From positions 97,329,804 through 97,393,803 of the forward strand of contig CM057826.1 of NCBI GenBank assembly GCA_030068075.1: a stretch of DNA of 64,000 nt, in the 5' to 3' direction. The position numbers and the translations under genes were made by a program. The stretch is from Paguma larvata (Eukaryota; Chordata; Mammalia; Carnivora; Viverridae). Position 1 is the first letter of the stretch, and every line of letters starts with the position of its first letter. The notes below the pieces were generated by a model. The model was not told the DNA's origin. It did no database searches and worked only from the letters and a program-made list of their open reading frames with translations. Positions 24,402 through 37,600 of this stretch are shown here, in pieces.

Positions 24402-25747
24402 GAAAATTGCCAAGGATGCAGAAGGAAATGAAGATGATCAAAGATGAGGACGTGCGTTTCAATCTGGGTGTGAAGAGAGCACCCCCCTTTCCCCACTGCC
24501 TGCAGCCAGTGGTTTCCCGAGGGAAGGCTCCCCAAAGACACCCCTTCCCAGAAGCTCTCCGGGGTCCTTTTTCCCAATTTCGGTATGAACCTCCTCCAGG
24601 ACACCTAGATGGATTCCCGGGGGTCTTTGAAGGAGGAGGGTCTCGGAAACGGAAGAGCATGCCCACCAAGATGCCCTACAACCACCCTGCGGAAGATGCC
24701 CCTCTCGCCCTCCACTCTGAGGAGAGCAAAAGCCACGGCCCTCCGAACCTCTCTCTGCTCTTCCCGCAGCCCCCGCGCCCCAAGTATGACTCGCAAATGA
24801 TCGACCTGTGCAACGTGGGCTTCCAGTTCTACCGAACCCTCGAACACTTGGGGGGCAAGCCGGTCAAGCAGGAGCCCGTGAAGCCCAGCGCCGTGTGGCC
24901 CCAGCCGACGCCCCCTCCGTTCCTGCCCGCGCCCTACCCCTACTACCCCAAGGTCCCCCCGGGCCTCATGTTCCCTTTCTTCGTGCCCTCGGCCTCCCCC
25001 TTCCCCTTCAGCCGGCACACCTTCCTGCCCAAGCAGCCCCCGGAAGCGCTGCTGCCACGCAAAGCCGAGCCTCAGGAGAGCGAGGAAACCAAGCAGAAGG
25101 TGGAGAGGGTGGACGTGAACGTGCGCATCGACGACAGTTACTACGTGGACGTGGGCGGGGCGCAGAAGCGCTGGCAGTGCCCCACCTGCGAGAAGTCCTA
25201 CACCTCCAAGTACAACCTGGTGACCCACATCCTGGGCCACAGCGGGATCAAGCCGCACGCGTGCACCCGCTGCGGGAAGCTCTTCAAGCAGCTCAGCCAC
25301 CTGCACACCCACATGCTCACCCACCAGGGCACGCGGCCCCACAAGTGCCAGGTGTGCCACAAGGCCTTCACGCAGACCAGCCACCTGAAGCGCCACATGA
25401 TGCAGCACAGCGAGGTGAAGCCGCACAACTGTCGCGTGTGCGGCCGGGGCTTTGCCTACCCCAGCGAGCTCAAGGCCCACGAGGCCAAGCACGCCAGCGG
25501 CCGTGAGAACATCTGTGTGGAGTGTGGCCTCGACTTCCCCACCTTGGCCCAGCTCAAGAGGCACCTCACCACGCACCGGGGCCCCATCCAGTACAGCTGC
25601 TCCGAGTGCGACAAGACCTTCCAGTACCCGAGCCAGCTGCAGAACCACATGATGAAGCACAAGGACATCCGGCCCTACATCTGCTCCGAGTGCGGCATGG
25701 AGTTCGTGCAGCCACACCACCTCAAGCAGCACTCCCTCACCCACAAG
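24402..25747 (+). CDS. ZNF366: ZNF366 first coding exon (fingers 1-7)
   Basis: The likely acceptor is the AG at 24400-24401, after a T-rich tract, leaving 14 nt of 5' UTR before the ATG at 24416. The donor is AAG|gtacag after 25747 (phase 0). The exon encodes residues 1-444. A proline-rich region includes runs such as PQPTPPPFLPAPYPYY (about 165-180). Seven fingers follow at 255-275, 283-303, 311-331, 339-359, 367-387, 395-415 and 423-443, with TGEKP-like seven-residue linkers such as SGIKPHA and QGTRPHK. A basic SRKRK cluster near residue 76 could act in nuclear import (inference). If the donor is not used, the frame stays open until a stop ending at 25903, adding 52 residues. The exon is far richer in G+C and CpG than the flanks, and this explains the long shadow frames on both strands. 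Confidence 0.96.
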
Positions 25748-28700
25748 GTACAGCCGGGACCCCTGGCCGGGGGTGGGCGCTCGGTGCGGTGCGGAGCCCC
25801 GGTGGGGCGGGGCCAGCAGGCCTTTGCAGCGCTCCAGCTGGGGCTGCGCTCCACCTGGGACGTGAGGAGAGGTGTAACCCTGGGCGACGGGCTTCCTCCC
25901 TGAGTCCTGACCTCCTTCCTCACCTTGAAATGGGGGACGCTGAGGAGACCAGCAACCAAGTCCTTTGCCATCCAGCCTTCTAGAGTCTAAGAAGGGCCTA
26001 GAAATAAATAATGTGGACAGTTTGGAAAGGAGGGCGAGGAAGGCTGAAGGAAACAGCTGGTCCTTGTGCTGTTGCTTCTTAGCCTCCTGTCACCCCTAAA
26101 ATTCTGTGTCTGGAAACTTTACCCAGAGCCCTAGCATGCATGTGCCATCAGGCATTATTTACCCAAGACCAGTTCTGTGCCTGGGATATGCTAATTGGAG
26201 CTGCCTTTTAGAGATTTCTCTTGGTCCTTTGCTGCAGAATTAGTGCCTACCTTTTGAGTTGTTTTCTCCCTTAGCTGTGAGAACTGCTTCATATTTACAC
26301 ATGGCTCTGAGTCCAGTGAGGCCTCTGCCTCACCCTGGTAGAGACCCTGCCTAGGAGGGTGTAGGGCCATGTGATTTGTTTTGAGGGAGGGATGAGAGAG
26401 CATCCTTCTTTGTCTGGTTTGGTTTTATCTTCACTGGGCTTAGATCCTTGAGATATACAGACACAAGTGTCTAAATTCAGCCTAGTTTGCAACCAGAGCC
26501 CTGGGGTCATTCAGAATGAAGTATGGTGAGGCCCCAGTTGTGTCCCTGAAATCTTACCCAGCTAAGCTGACTTGGGTCTGCTTTGAGCTTCTGAGAGGGG
26601 AGGTTTGCCCCACTGACTACCCTCACACTTTTGACCTCAAGTGATTTTCTTGGCAGGAGAGACTTCTAGCAAGTTTCTAAAAACACTCTTTAATTCAGAA
26701 AGGTCACTGGAGGACTTTGCTCAGCCAAGATATCTCTATACGGCCATAGTGTGTTTCATTTGATAGGTTAGGACAAAACATTTTTGTTTTTGGCTCTGCA
26801 GCAGAGATGAAATGTGTGGCTGCCTTGTGGGCAGTGTATAAACAGCTCCTGCCCCACCAAAGGCACCTGTAGATACCATCCGGAGAAGAGGCCCCTGCCA
26901 AGTGCAGGAACCCTCAGCAAAGAACCTGCATTGAGAGTTAGCCACAAAGGGGACCATTGCTGATTTCAGGGGCTCCTACATGTGTGGTAAAGGAATCAAA
27001 GATGCATTGCAGAACATATAAAAATCCTGTAAGAGAGTAGAAATGAGGTCAAAATGGACAAAACCTGGTATCTGAAACGTCTCATTTGAATTAGAAGACA
27101 AAATGCATTTTAACTCATAGTGTCAGCAAACAGTGAGAGGTAGTGTTTATGGGACAGTTGCTGTGTATCAGGTGCTTTACCTCTCATTTAATCCTCTTCA
27201 ACAACTCTAAGAGCTATCTATAGATACTATTCCAGATTCCCAGATGAAGACACTGAGACATGGGCGGTGACCCAGAATCTTAGACTCCAGCACCTGAGCT
27301 CTGGAATGCTACTTTGAAGTCTTCCTCTTCTCTACCTCCTTCCCTCCCTCACCTCTGAAAACCCCTTATAGCTTCCCTCTCTGGTTTCACCAATCCTGTT
27401 AATGACAAGGTGGCTTCCTTTGTTCCCAGAGTTGTGTCTGGACTTCCATTCACTTGAGTTCTAGGCCAGCCCATATGTGAATTTTACTGTGGACATATAA
27501 TTCTCTTTAGAGAATTCCAAAAACAGTGATAAATAGATACTTCTCTTTGGCCCCAGGTCAACTGAATCATAGATGAGTGTAGAGGCAATCTTGATGCTGA
27601 AGTAACTTTTAAAACCCATGAAGAACATAATTTTCATTAATTTAAAAAATTTAAATTCACTGGTTGAATATGCAACACACTGTTAAAATTCATCTTCTTA
27701 GGAGGGCATTAAAATTTTAGTTCTTCATTAGTATATATCCCTACTCATCTGCAATCATTTAGACTCAAGAGTATTCCAGCTGGAAAGAGTCCTGGCTCAT
27801 GACCTACCATCTTCAAATGGGAGAGCCTTCACTTGAAAAGGCCATGAAACTTGTCTACAGTTACATAGCCAGTAAATGGCTGGGCAGAGAACTGAAATTG
27901 CCCTTGGATGCCATGGGCCCACCCAAACTGAGAAATGGTATTTTATTATCATGTCCCAAATTAAAGAAATGGACATATAGGCAGAGAGACTCAGAGGTAA
28001 GCTTGGAACTCCTCTCTATGGTCATTATGGATTAAGACAATATGTATTTTATTAGGTACAGTCGTTAACTAAATGACTTGTTATAATTTCATAACCTTAG
28101 TTTTAATGCATGGTTCTCTAAGTTTTTCTTCTGAAAACTTATTCTGTATTAAGATAGCTTGCAAAGGCCTTTTCAGGGAAGCACTGGTTAGTTAGGACTA
28201 GCTAATACTCTTACTCAGGCTGTGAGTCCCTGGAAATGCTTTCAATTGAGGGCACTGATGCTTAAGTATTCAAATACTTCTCCACAAACAGTAAAAGAAC
28301 TAAAAAGTCTCCTGTCCTGTTTTCTAATTCAGAAAGCTATCCTCTGCCAAATTTCTCTGTAGGACAGAAGCTAGCCAAATCACGTAGAGGTCACTATGAC
28401 TTTTGGGAGCCCTATTGTAGATATGAATTGTTCTTCTGGGATTTTCAAGACTATTAATGAGAACTCAAGAAAACATTGGTTTTCATATGAGAAATGATAT
28501 CACTTTAGGAGGTTTTTTTCATTATCATGAAGGGTAGATTATAGACTCATTTCACATATCATTCTGCAGTGCTCCTACCAAAACCTTTTTAATCCCCAGA
28601 ACTGTTACTGTAGAATTAACCCCTATAGCATCAGGAACAACAAAAGCAGTAGCTTTCTTTTCCTCTAAATGTCTGGCTTAGTTAATGGTTTTCAGAAGAC

Positions 28701-31700
28701 AAAAAAGATTTTGTAATCAACACCTTTCAAGAAAACAGCAATTAACAAGGCTAAAGCCACGCCATTTGGAACTCAATATCTGTCACCAGGCTCTTCATGG
28801 ATTTGTATGGCAAACAGGAGAATGAAGACTACCATTCTGATTAAAGCCTGTTACCTGCTAACTACAGTATTTTTGAATCCTGCTTCCCTCCAGGGCGTGA
28901 AGGAGCACAAATGTGGGATTTGCGGGCGGGAGTTCACTCTGTTGGCCAACATGAAAAGACACGTGCTGATTCATACGAACATCCGCGCCTACCAGTGTCA
29001 CCTGTGCTACAAGAGTTTTGTGCAGAAACAGACCCTCAAGGCACACATGATCGTCCACTCTGACGTGAAGCCTTTCAAATGCAAGGTGGGCAGCGGGGCC
29101 TGGGAGGGATGCAGAGGGAGGACTCCGAGGGTTGTGCAAATGCCCAAGGGGAGAGAGCTCCAGAAAACATCCTACTGTGTTTCATCAGTGAGGTCACTGA
29201 GGTTCAGAGTAGATCTGTGGCTAACCCCAGGCCCATCTGCTGCTCTGTTCTTCTTTACACTACATCAATGCTCACACTAGACTTTAGCTGGTCCATGAGA
29301 AGCCTGCTCTATTGGTCTCACTGTGGAATCAGTGTCCAGGGCTGGAGGCAGCCAGTAGAGGAGGTCTGAGGGTGAAAGACCTATTTAGGGAATGAGGTTG
29401 TTAAGGGATGAAGGTGATGTGGAAAGTTCCCATTCCAGAAAGGAGCAATCGGGTATAATACTCTTCTCCTTACAAGTCAATGAGTGGAACACAGAAAGGA
29501 GTCAAAGAGTCTTCTAGCACTGCCCCTTTCCTTCTCATACCGCATCTCATTCCCTCCCCCCCCCACCACCCTCCTGACACTTGGACTGCGCTGTGAAATT
29601 TGAGGGCAGATCTCTGAGGCAGGATGAAAGAGATTCCAAGGTTAGTCCTCTGATGACCTTAGAAATGCTTGTTTGGGCCAAGGGATAACTGTGAGCAGTC
29701 ATCTGAAGTGTCTCTTTGTTCCTAAGTACTGTGGAACTCGGAGATTGAGCATCTTCATTAAAATGTATGTATCAGATTCATTTGGTTGAATTTCTATTTT
29801 ATCGGCTGAGATAATGTGTGCGCTGGAAATCTGTAAAACTCAGAGCACTGACTGGTATTACTTAGAAATGCTTGCACGTCCCAGGCTTTCCCCCTTCTTG
29901 CCATCCGCTCCTCACATCGTTTCCCTTCTCTGCTTCTAGAATGAGAAGGAATCTGGCTGAGGATTGGGTAGTTTAATTCAAGGAATGTACTGGTACGTGC
30001 CATTCCCATCATGAAGAGAGAGCTGAGGGGGAAAGAGAGGGAAATCACACGCTCAGATATTGTTAGAGCCTTTCTGTTTGAAATGGAAGTTTCCCTTCTC
30101 TGTCACTGCATGTCTTACAGGGTTCAGATGATACTCTGTCCATCCGAGGGGCGGTTCCTGCTTTAATCCATCTCTGGCATGTCCCCTGTCCCCTCCTTCT
30201 TGAAGGAACCCCCTGTGAAGCTGACTGCTTTCCTGTGTTGGCCGCTTCTGGACGGGGTGAGCGGGGTCAGGAACCAGAGCTTCCCTAGACCTGTGTGGAC
30301 ATTCTCTGCAGGTGGGGGAGGGAGGTTTCTCCCTCCAGCCTTTTCCTGCCACCCACTTGTGTTTCCCCTCCTTTTCTTCAAGTTCCCAGTGGTTTGCAAG
30401 TCAATTTATGTCCATCTTGAGTCATTTGAGCTGAAAGAAAAGGAAGCTGTGTGTAGAAGGGGCTACATAATTGATAGTGCCTGGTGCAAAATGAAAATGA
30501 GGCCCCTTGTTCAAACGTAATTAAGAATTTCAAGTTGGTACAAGTAGAACATTATGCCAAACTCAGGACCCTTCTGAGTTGGGGCCTGTGTGACTTCATG
30601 GATCACACACCTTACAAAGCTAGCCCTGGCCACATGAGCCTAAGGACTCCATATACCACCTCTTCTCTCTCTCACTAGAAACTTTGATTGCCTTCCCGCT
30701 TCCCACTTTGAGCCCTTCGCTTTTAACAGAGCTGTTCCCACCTGTCAGGGGTTTGCTGTCTCCTACAGTGAAGGTGCAAACGGGCACTACTTGCCACTTC
30801 TTATTTGCTGTGCTGAGTTTACTTTTGGGCTTCCGACATGAACTGTATTTTTTACCTTACCAACTGGTGGCAGAAGACGTACACTGTTAAAACATGAAGG
30901 GAGCCATGCTTGCGGTCCCTTCCACCCATGTCTGGTCCAACCAATTCACACTTCCACCTTTTCAAGTCAGGTCCAGGAGTAATTGTTAAACCAGGCAGAA
31001 AATACGTCTGAAACAAGGGATATGTCAGGGAGCAAAGCTGATACAGGAAAAGGGCTTGCAGGCTGGGTTTGATCTGGGGACACAGAGGCATTTCTGTTTG
31101 CCTACTTCAAGGGGCTCAGAGTGGCCTGGAGGATTCTTGGGCCAGGTGGCACCTGAGGATTTAGAGGTTTCTCTCTGGTACCAGGGCACAGAAGACTGCA
31201 CACTGTAATGCAACCTGGGCCCACTGATGCAGTGAGCCAGCCCTGCTTGAAGCTTTATGTCTCCCTTCATGAATGACTGTCCGCTCCTCCTCCATCCACC
31301 CCAATGATAGTACACCATACATGGTTCAAAGAATGCCTGATGATCAACTTCATGGTTCAGAAACTCAATTTGACCTCTCCCTGAGGATGGATTAGGCTCT
31401 GGATGTATGCTCACACGACCAGATTCCTTAAGAGAAGGGCTTGTAGTGTGAGTTACGAGCTCTGAAATGATGCATGGTTTATACTCTTCAGTACCAGATA
31501 GGACTGGTGCGAGAATCGGACTGGTCATCTGCAAAGGCCTCCTTTTTCTGGTTGGGGGTGGGACGAGCTGTCCCAGAAGACCACATTGTGGGTCAGGTGG
31601 CTGGCTAGGAGAGCGTGTCTATTATCAGAATGAAAATAATTGGATGTCGAGGGTATTTCTGTCAAACAGCGTGGCCCTCCTCCATTCTTAGACATTTCTG

Positions 31701-34629
31701 GAATAGGACAGGTGTCAGTTTCCTTGATGGAGAGCCCTCTGCCTCCTGGGAAGTGCCATAAGCACTGCCAGGTTCCTCTTCTCTGTCCCCATCTCCCCAC
31801 AGAGTGCGCCCTTCTTCACTTCAGAGGAATCTCAGAGCATGTCTGAGTTTACATGTGATGTGACAGGGCTCTTTGTGTTTGTGAAGTAGCTCCAGATCCC
31901 ACTCTTGGGCGGGCCATCCCAAGATGGTGTCCTGTAGCCTTTGCTCCCCATCAGTGCTGTTATGGATTCTTGGAGATCTGGTAATGGGTAGAGGTTGATG
32001 GTGCTTTAGGATTTAGGTACAGAATGGAGAGTCATTTGCTCCTTGCTGCAGAATTCATAGTCAGTCAGACATGTGTGGCTGGCTGACTGCATAGTGATAT
32101 TGGAGAAAAGGCCCAGACAACTAAACCCAAGTTTTATTGTGGTCACAGCGAAGAGTTATTCCCCTCACATGGTTGACATAACTAGAAAAAAGAGGCAGGC
32201 ATTGCTCTAGTCATACTCCAAGAGTTAGCCCTGTCTCCTTTACCCAGAAACTTATTTAAAAAAGGGGGAGACTATTTTAATAACAGGTTCTAATTTCTTG
32301 GGATTCTCACCACTAAAAATCCTTCCTAACATACAGTCTTCCCTGCTGCAACATGAAATGGTTCTCTCTGCCCCATGCTCAGTGGAAACAGCTGTCCACA
32401 GCAAGCAGAAACATTCGCTTACTGAGAGATCAAGCGTTAACAATAGGATGGAAAATTAGAGGAGAGGAAAGGTTTCCATTCTATGTTTCTATTTTTTTTT
32501 CTTTAAAAAAAAAATTACTGCCCTTCTGGGCTCTTATGCTATTGGCTCCACTTCTGGACTCCCTGCTTCTTGGAGCCAGCTGGAGTATCTCCAAAGACCT
32601 GCGTCTGTAGACTTAAGCCATGTTTCAGAAATATGCTTCCCAGATTCTGCGTAAGCACGCAGGGGTTGATTTGGATGCTATCCTTGTAGCAGCCACACTC
32701 CATAATAGCAAAGAACCAGCTGCCGTCTTTGGGAAACCTGTCCAGGAAAAGCAACCATCCAGAATTTCCGGGACAAATTCTCCTTTGAGATGGGTGAAGC
32801 CGGGAGCTGCCTAAGTTATGAATCACCAGGTCATCTGCAGCCTCGTCTCAAGTAGAGGCCTGAAGGCGGAGGGCAGAGCTGATAGAAGAGGATGAGGTCT
32901 CCTTGAAAAGGGTCCCCGTCACCTTTGCCACCACGGCTTTGCTTCCTGCTCCAGCTCTTGGATGCCCCACGGGGGACAAACCAGGTGGGGGCTTTTAGGG
33001 GCCCAGTACTTTCGGTCAGGGCTCTCAGGCTGGCATTGAGGGGGTTAAGGCAGTGACCAGATAGCAGCCTTTTGGCAGCAAAGCCCTCCTCAGCAGAAGG
33101 AAGGATATAGCTGTATGAACTGCCTGCTTAACAATGCCTCACATGTCCCCAGGGGCCCGCCTGCAAATAGATTTCATCTTGCTTTCTCTTGTACTTTTCA
33201 AAGCTTCCTGTTTTCTCACGGTCCTTTTGGACAGTTTACAGTCTCTCTCTCCCTCCCTCCCTCTCTCTCCCTTTGAGGAAAGGAACACCCTTCTTATTAA
33301 AAGAGAGAGAGAGAGAGAGAGAAGAATGTAAGGGAAGGGCAGTTTAGCAGAGGCCATTCTCCTCGGCCGCAGGCTTCAGCTCTTTGACCTTTTCTCTTAG
33401 AATAGGAAAACACAGGCTTCCTGGTGCATCTCAGTCCTCGGGCTCAGATCAGGCTGGTTGGCACGAAGTAGTGTGCCTCTTCTTGGCTTTGTGGGCCTCT
33501 GGTCTAGGGCCGCCCCCTGCCATCACCCAGTCTCTGCACATAGCTGACTTCTTGATGTTGCTGGCTGTCCACGTTGTCACTGCAGCTCACGAGAAGTTAC
33601 CTGTGGTGTTTCTGTCCCTGGACCAGGGAGGCCAGAATTTGGAACTGCTATAAGGATGAAAGACCAGGGCATCGGCCAGCTCTTGTACTGAGAGTCTGGG
33701 TGCTGCATAAAGGGCTCTCCCAAAGCCTGCAATTCAGGATGAGTCTTCTCTTTCCATCCACATTTCTCAGTGCTGGGTTGGTACAACTGCTTTCATTTCT
33801 GTATGCCTCAACTGACCTGGTAAGTATTTACTCAAAGGATTCCTTACTTCATCCTCCCTTTCATATTTCCTCCAAATAATTTGGTTTAAGAAGTACTCTT
33901 ATCTTTAAAGATCTTTCTAGTTCCAGAATTTAAAAGAGTCTACTATGTACCTGACAATGATAGTAATAAAAGCTAATATTTATTGAGCTCTTACTATTTG
34001 CCAAGTCTTTTACATGAATTATCTCATTTGATCCTTACAAGAACCTTCATAAGAAACTATTATTATCATTGGCATTTTACAGAAAAGAAAATGGAGCAAG
34101 TTCTCTATCCTTCTGGGGTCTCACCATCACCTCTCTGCTCTGCTATCTCAAAGCCAATGATCCATGCAACCCATTTTTAAAGGACAGTTCCAAACGTTTG
34201 TTCCAGGAGTGCCTTGGTGGCTCAGTCGGTTAAGTGTCTGACTCAATCTTGGCTCAGGTTATGATCTCACGATTTGTGAGTTCAAGCTCCGCATCAAATA
34301 AAATAAAATATCTCAAAACAAATCAAACTTAAAAATATTAAAACAAAACATTTGTTCCAATTTTCTATTAAATGTTGGGGTTCACCTCCATTTAAAAAGT
34401 AGGCATAATAGTCGGTATTGATAGGGCCCCATGGGTGGTTCCATCAGTTCAGTGTCCAACTCTTGATTTTGGCTCAGGTCATGATCCCAGGGTCATGGGA
34501 TCAAGTTCCGAGTCAGGCTCCATGCTGAGCATAGAGCTCACTTAAGATATTCTCTCTCTCTCTCTCTCTCCTTCTTCCTCCCTCCTTCCTTCCCTCTGCC
34601 CCACTTCCCCGCTTTCTCTCTCTCTCAAA

Positions 34630-34665
<36 letters not shown>

Positions 34666-37600
34666 ACAAACAAACAAACAAATACATAAATAAATAAATT
34701 TGATGGAAAAGCTGAGATTTAATGTCAGAGGCACACTAATACCCCTCACTAGAGCAGCTGAAAGGTCAGGAGGGCCAGACTGGTTGAGATGACACCTTTC
34801 CCATGAAATCTGAGATATCACCACTCCAGTAGCTTCCTGTATCAATACCTTCCTCTATTTCAATTCCCACAGACCTTGGAAGGAGATGATTCAGCAAGTC
34901 TTGACTTGGGCAAGCTCTTAGCCTCACATGTCATGATTACAGGCGGCCTTGACATAGACTGACTGCTTTTCCCAGGAGAAGAAACTAGAGTTTTGGTGCC
35001 CCCTCCCAACTCTTCTTCCTTCCAGGCTACCTCCCCTTCTCTACTATAACAATTTTTCTGGGAGCTCACATCTCAAACCCCACCCAAGGGTGCCATGTTT
35101 AATTCACCTAGTTCTCCTCCTCTGGCCTCTCTTCACTAATAGTGACTGAAAAGTCTCCCTCTGAATTTCATAGGCAAAAAATATCTTCTACACTGATGCA
35201 TTGTCTTGTGAGGATGGTCTTCTGAGAAAGATGAAGAGGCCAAGTATTCTGGATAAGGACCCAAGGGCTTTGTGGAAGAGTCAGAGTCTGAAAGGAAGAA
35301 GCTAAGAGTGCTTACCACAGAGATGTGAATATTGTCCAAGTACCTTGGGTCCTGAGATAACTGTCTTTATCTTTCTGCCACTGAGGATTTTGGTTTACAA
35401 ACTAGTGTATATAGGGTTATACACATTACAGTGAGGGAAAGGAAGAGAGTTGGTGATGGCTGCATTTTGCATTTTTTGCATGGGGTCGTCATATTTTCCT
35501 GACTTGTTTGTTAATTCCCCCAGCTAAATACTTAGATATTTATTAAGTGTTACTATGTGTGTAGCCCTGTGCTTGACATTGAGGTTGGCCACAAAGAAAA
35601 GGAAGGAAGCCCGTGCATTTCGGAAGATGACCTAGAGCACATTTTAATGCTCCACCTTCTTTCAGAGTTGACACACCTCCATTCAACCCTGCGAATGCTC
35701 TCTATTGGTTAGCCCAATAGGCTACCACAAACCGTGAAGAACTCTGATACACAAAAAATCGATGTGACCAACAGCACAAAAATTCGTCCTTTACCATTCA
35801 CCTTCAGATAATATAGCTGACTGGTCATGCCCTACAGTGGCATATGCCTTGACTTCAGGGGACAATATCATTTTAATATCCAAATATATGCATGCACCAC
35901 CAAAAAATGTCCCAGGAAGTTCAGTAGTGAATGAATTGAGTCAGAAAAACATTATAGCAGAAAAACACACACTGGGTTATGCTAAAGGATCCTAAAACAT
36001 GGCTTGTCTAAAGCTAAGGTAGTATGTGGAAAATATTTATCAGTAGCCACTCTGATGAGTGCATACCTCTCTGTGTGTTGGGATGGGAGTGGGATGGGGA
36101 AGGGAAGTGGGACCTTGGGGCCCTTGAATTCCAGGATCTGCCAACGTGCAGCAGCAGTGGCAACAATAAACAGCTGGTCATTTTCACAACCGTGATTTCT
36201 ATCTTGCCTGCAGTTCGAGGTTGAATAAAGTGCCTGAAAACACTTAATGAAGAGACTTTATTCTGTATCAAAATAAAAACAAATGGCATTCTATACATCC
36301 TTCAAGGTTACATCCTTCACGGTTGGACTAAAATTCTCCTTTATAAAAACCCTTTCAGACTAGTTCAGCTTCTAATATCTTAGCAACTAGAGATAATAAC
36401 TAAAAGTAGAACCTCCCCTTTATAGGAGCCGAGTACAGAAGGCACCCATCTCTTCAATTCTGTCTGGCTTAAACGACCCTGAGACTCATCCAAGCTTGGA
36501 CTAGTGCAGTAGTCTAATTAATCTTCCAGCCTCCTGCTCATCTCCTCCTTTGTGTCTTATGTTTAATCACCATAGTTTGTGCCATTTTCAGATCTTTTGC
36601 TGCAGCTTCACTCCACATAATCAGGAACCATCCCACGAACCAAATGAGATCTACTTCTTCTAAAATGACTCAAGACTGGAAATACCTAATGTAGATTCAA
36701 AGCTAATTCAAATCTTTAGATTCAGAGTTTTCTTTTCCCTTGGCTATGATAGAGAACTGGATAAACTAAACTAAGCTAATAAATAATACTTTGCCAGAAC
36801 TTTCACACATGTACAAAGTTGAATCACAGATTGATGCATCTTACGAAACTGTCTCTGTTGGGAACAAAAGAAAGCAAGTATCCATCCCACATCTAGGGCT
36901 TCTCCCCAGGATGTTAAAGTTAGATCAACACCCTCAGCCTTTCCCCTCTTGGGTCACCTTTTCCAAATGAATGTGGTGTGCAGCTGCTCTGAACATGGAG
37001 TGTGGGACACCACTATGCCAAGTTCATTCTTGCCAGTAAGGAAGTAAAAAGGGAAAAAAGTACTTAAAAGTCCCAAATATGAGTCATTTAAAAACACAGA
37101 AACAATTTATTCATTATCCATGCATAGATTATCTGCGACAAAGTTGTCACCCCAGCTGGCTGCCTCTTACCACCCAGCATTATTTGTAGCTGGTCTCGCA
37201 AGATCTCTGCTCGTTAGGTCTACCCATTCTTCCATGGCCAGTGTAACTCCCATCTCCATGGCCACCTGAAGAAAACGGTGCCTTCATTCATAAACATTCA
37301 ATGCAGTACCCCCAACATTGGTCCTGAAAATGTCTCTCAGTGTGAAAGGAAAACTACTGTCAGCCTCAGGGGCCGCTGTACCCTGAGTCCTCTCTCCAAA
37401 GTTTTCACTCCATATCACTGCCCTTATGACATGGGCCTCTGAGGTTAGGGAGAGAAGGAATTGTTCCTTCCTTAACACTCAAGTCCAAGCACAGACATGA
37501 AACCCTTCTCTGTATTCCTCCCAGCACAGCCAAGAAAGGGCTAGGTTTTCCAAACCCTGCTCTGTGAGGGCTGGGGGACAGGAAGAGGATGGAAGGCACC

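Noticed and set aside
24407..24415. TTG at 24407 as ZNF366 start
   Set aside because: A non-AUG start is unnecessary: ATG at 24416 has A at -3 and gives the expected N-terminus of the family.
24808..25506. 232-codon frame in +1 register inside exon 2
   Set aside because: Overlaps the finger-coding frame; Pro/Arg/Ala-rich out-of-frame reading caused by high GC.
24605..25744. 379-codon open frame on the minus strand opposite ZNF366 exon 2
   Set aside because: It is a shadow of the GC-rich zinc-finger exon. The translation is low-complexity (Val/Leu/Gly/Ala/His-rich) with no domain, and it is antisense to repeated finger codons.
34630..34700. Regular AAAT/AAAC repeats as a possible array
   Set aside because: It is a microsatellite from the SINE tail; there are no spacers, so not a CRISPR-like array.
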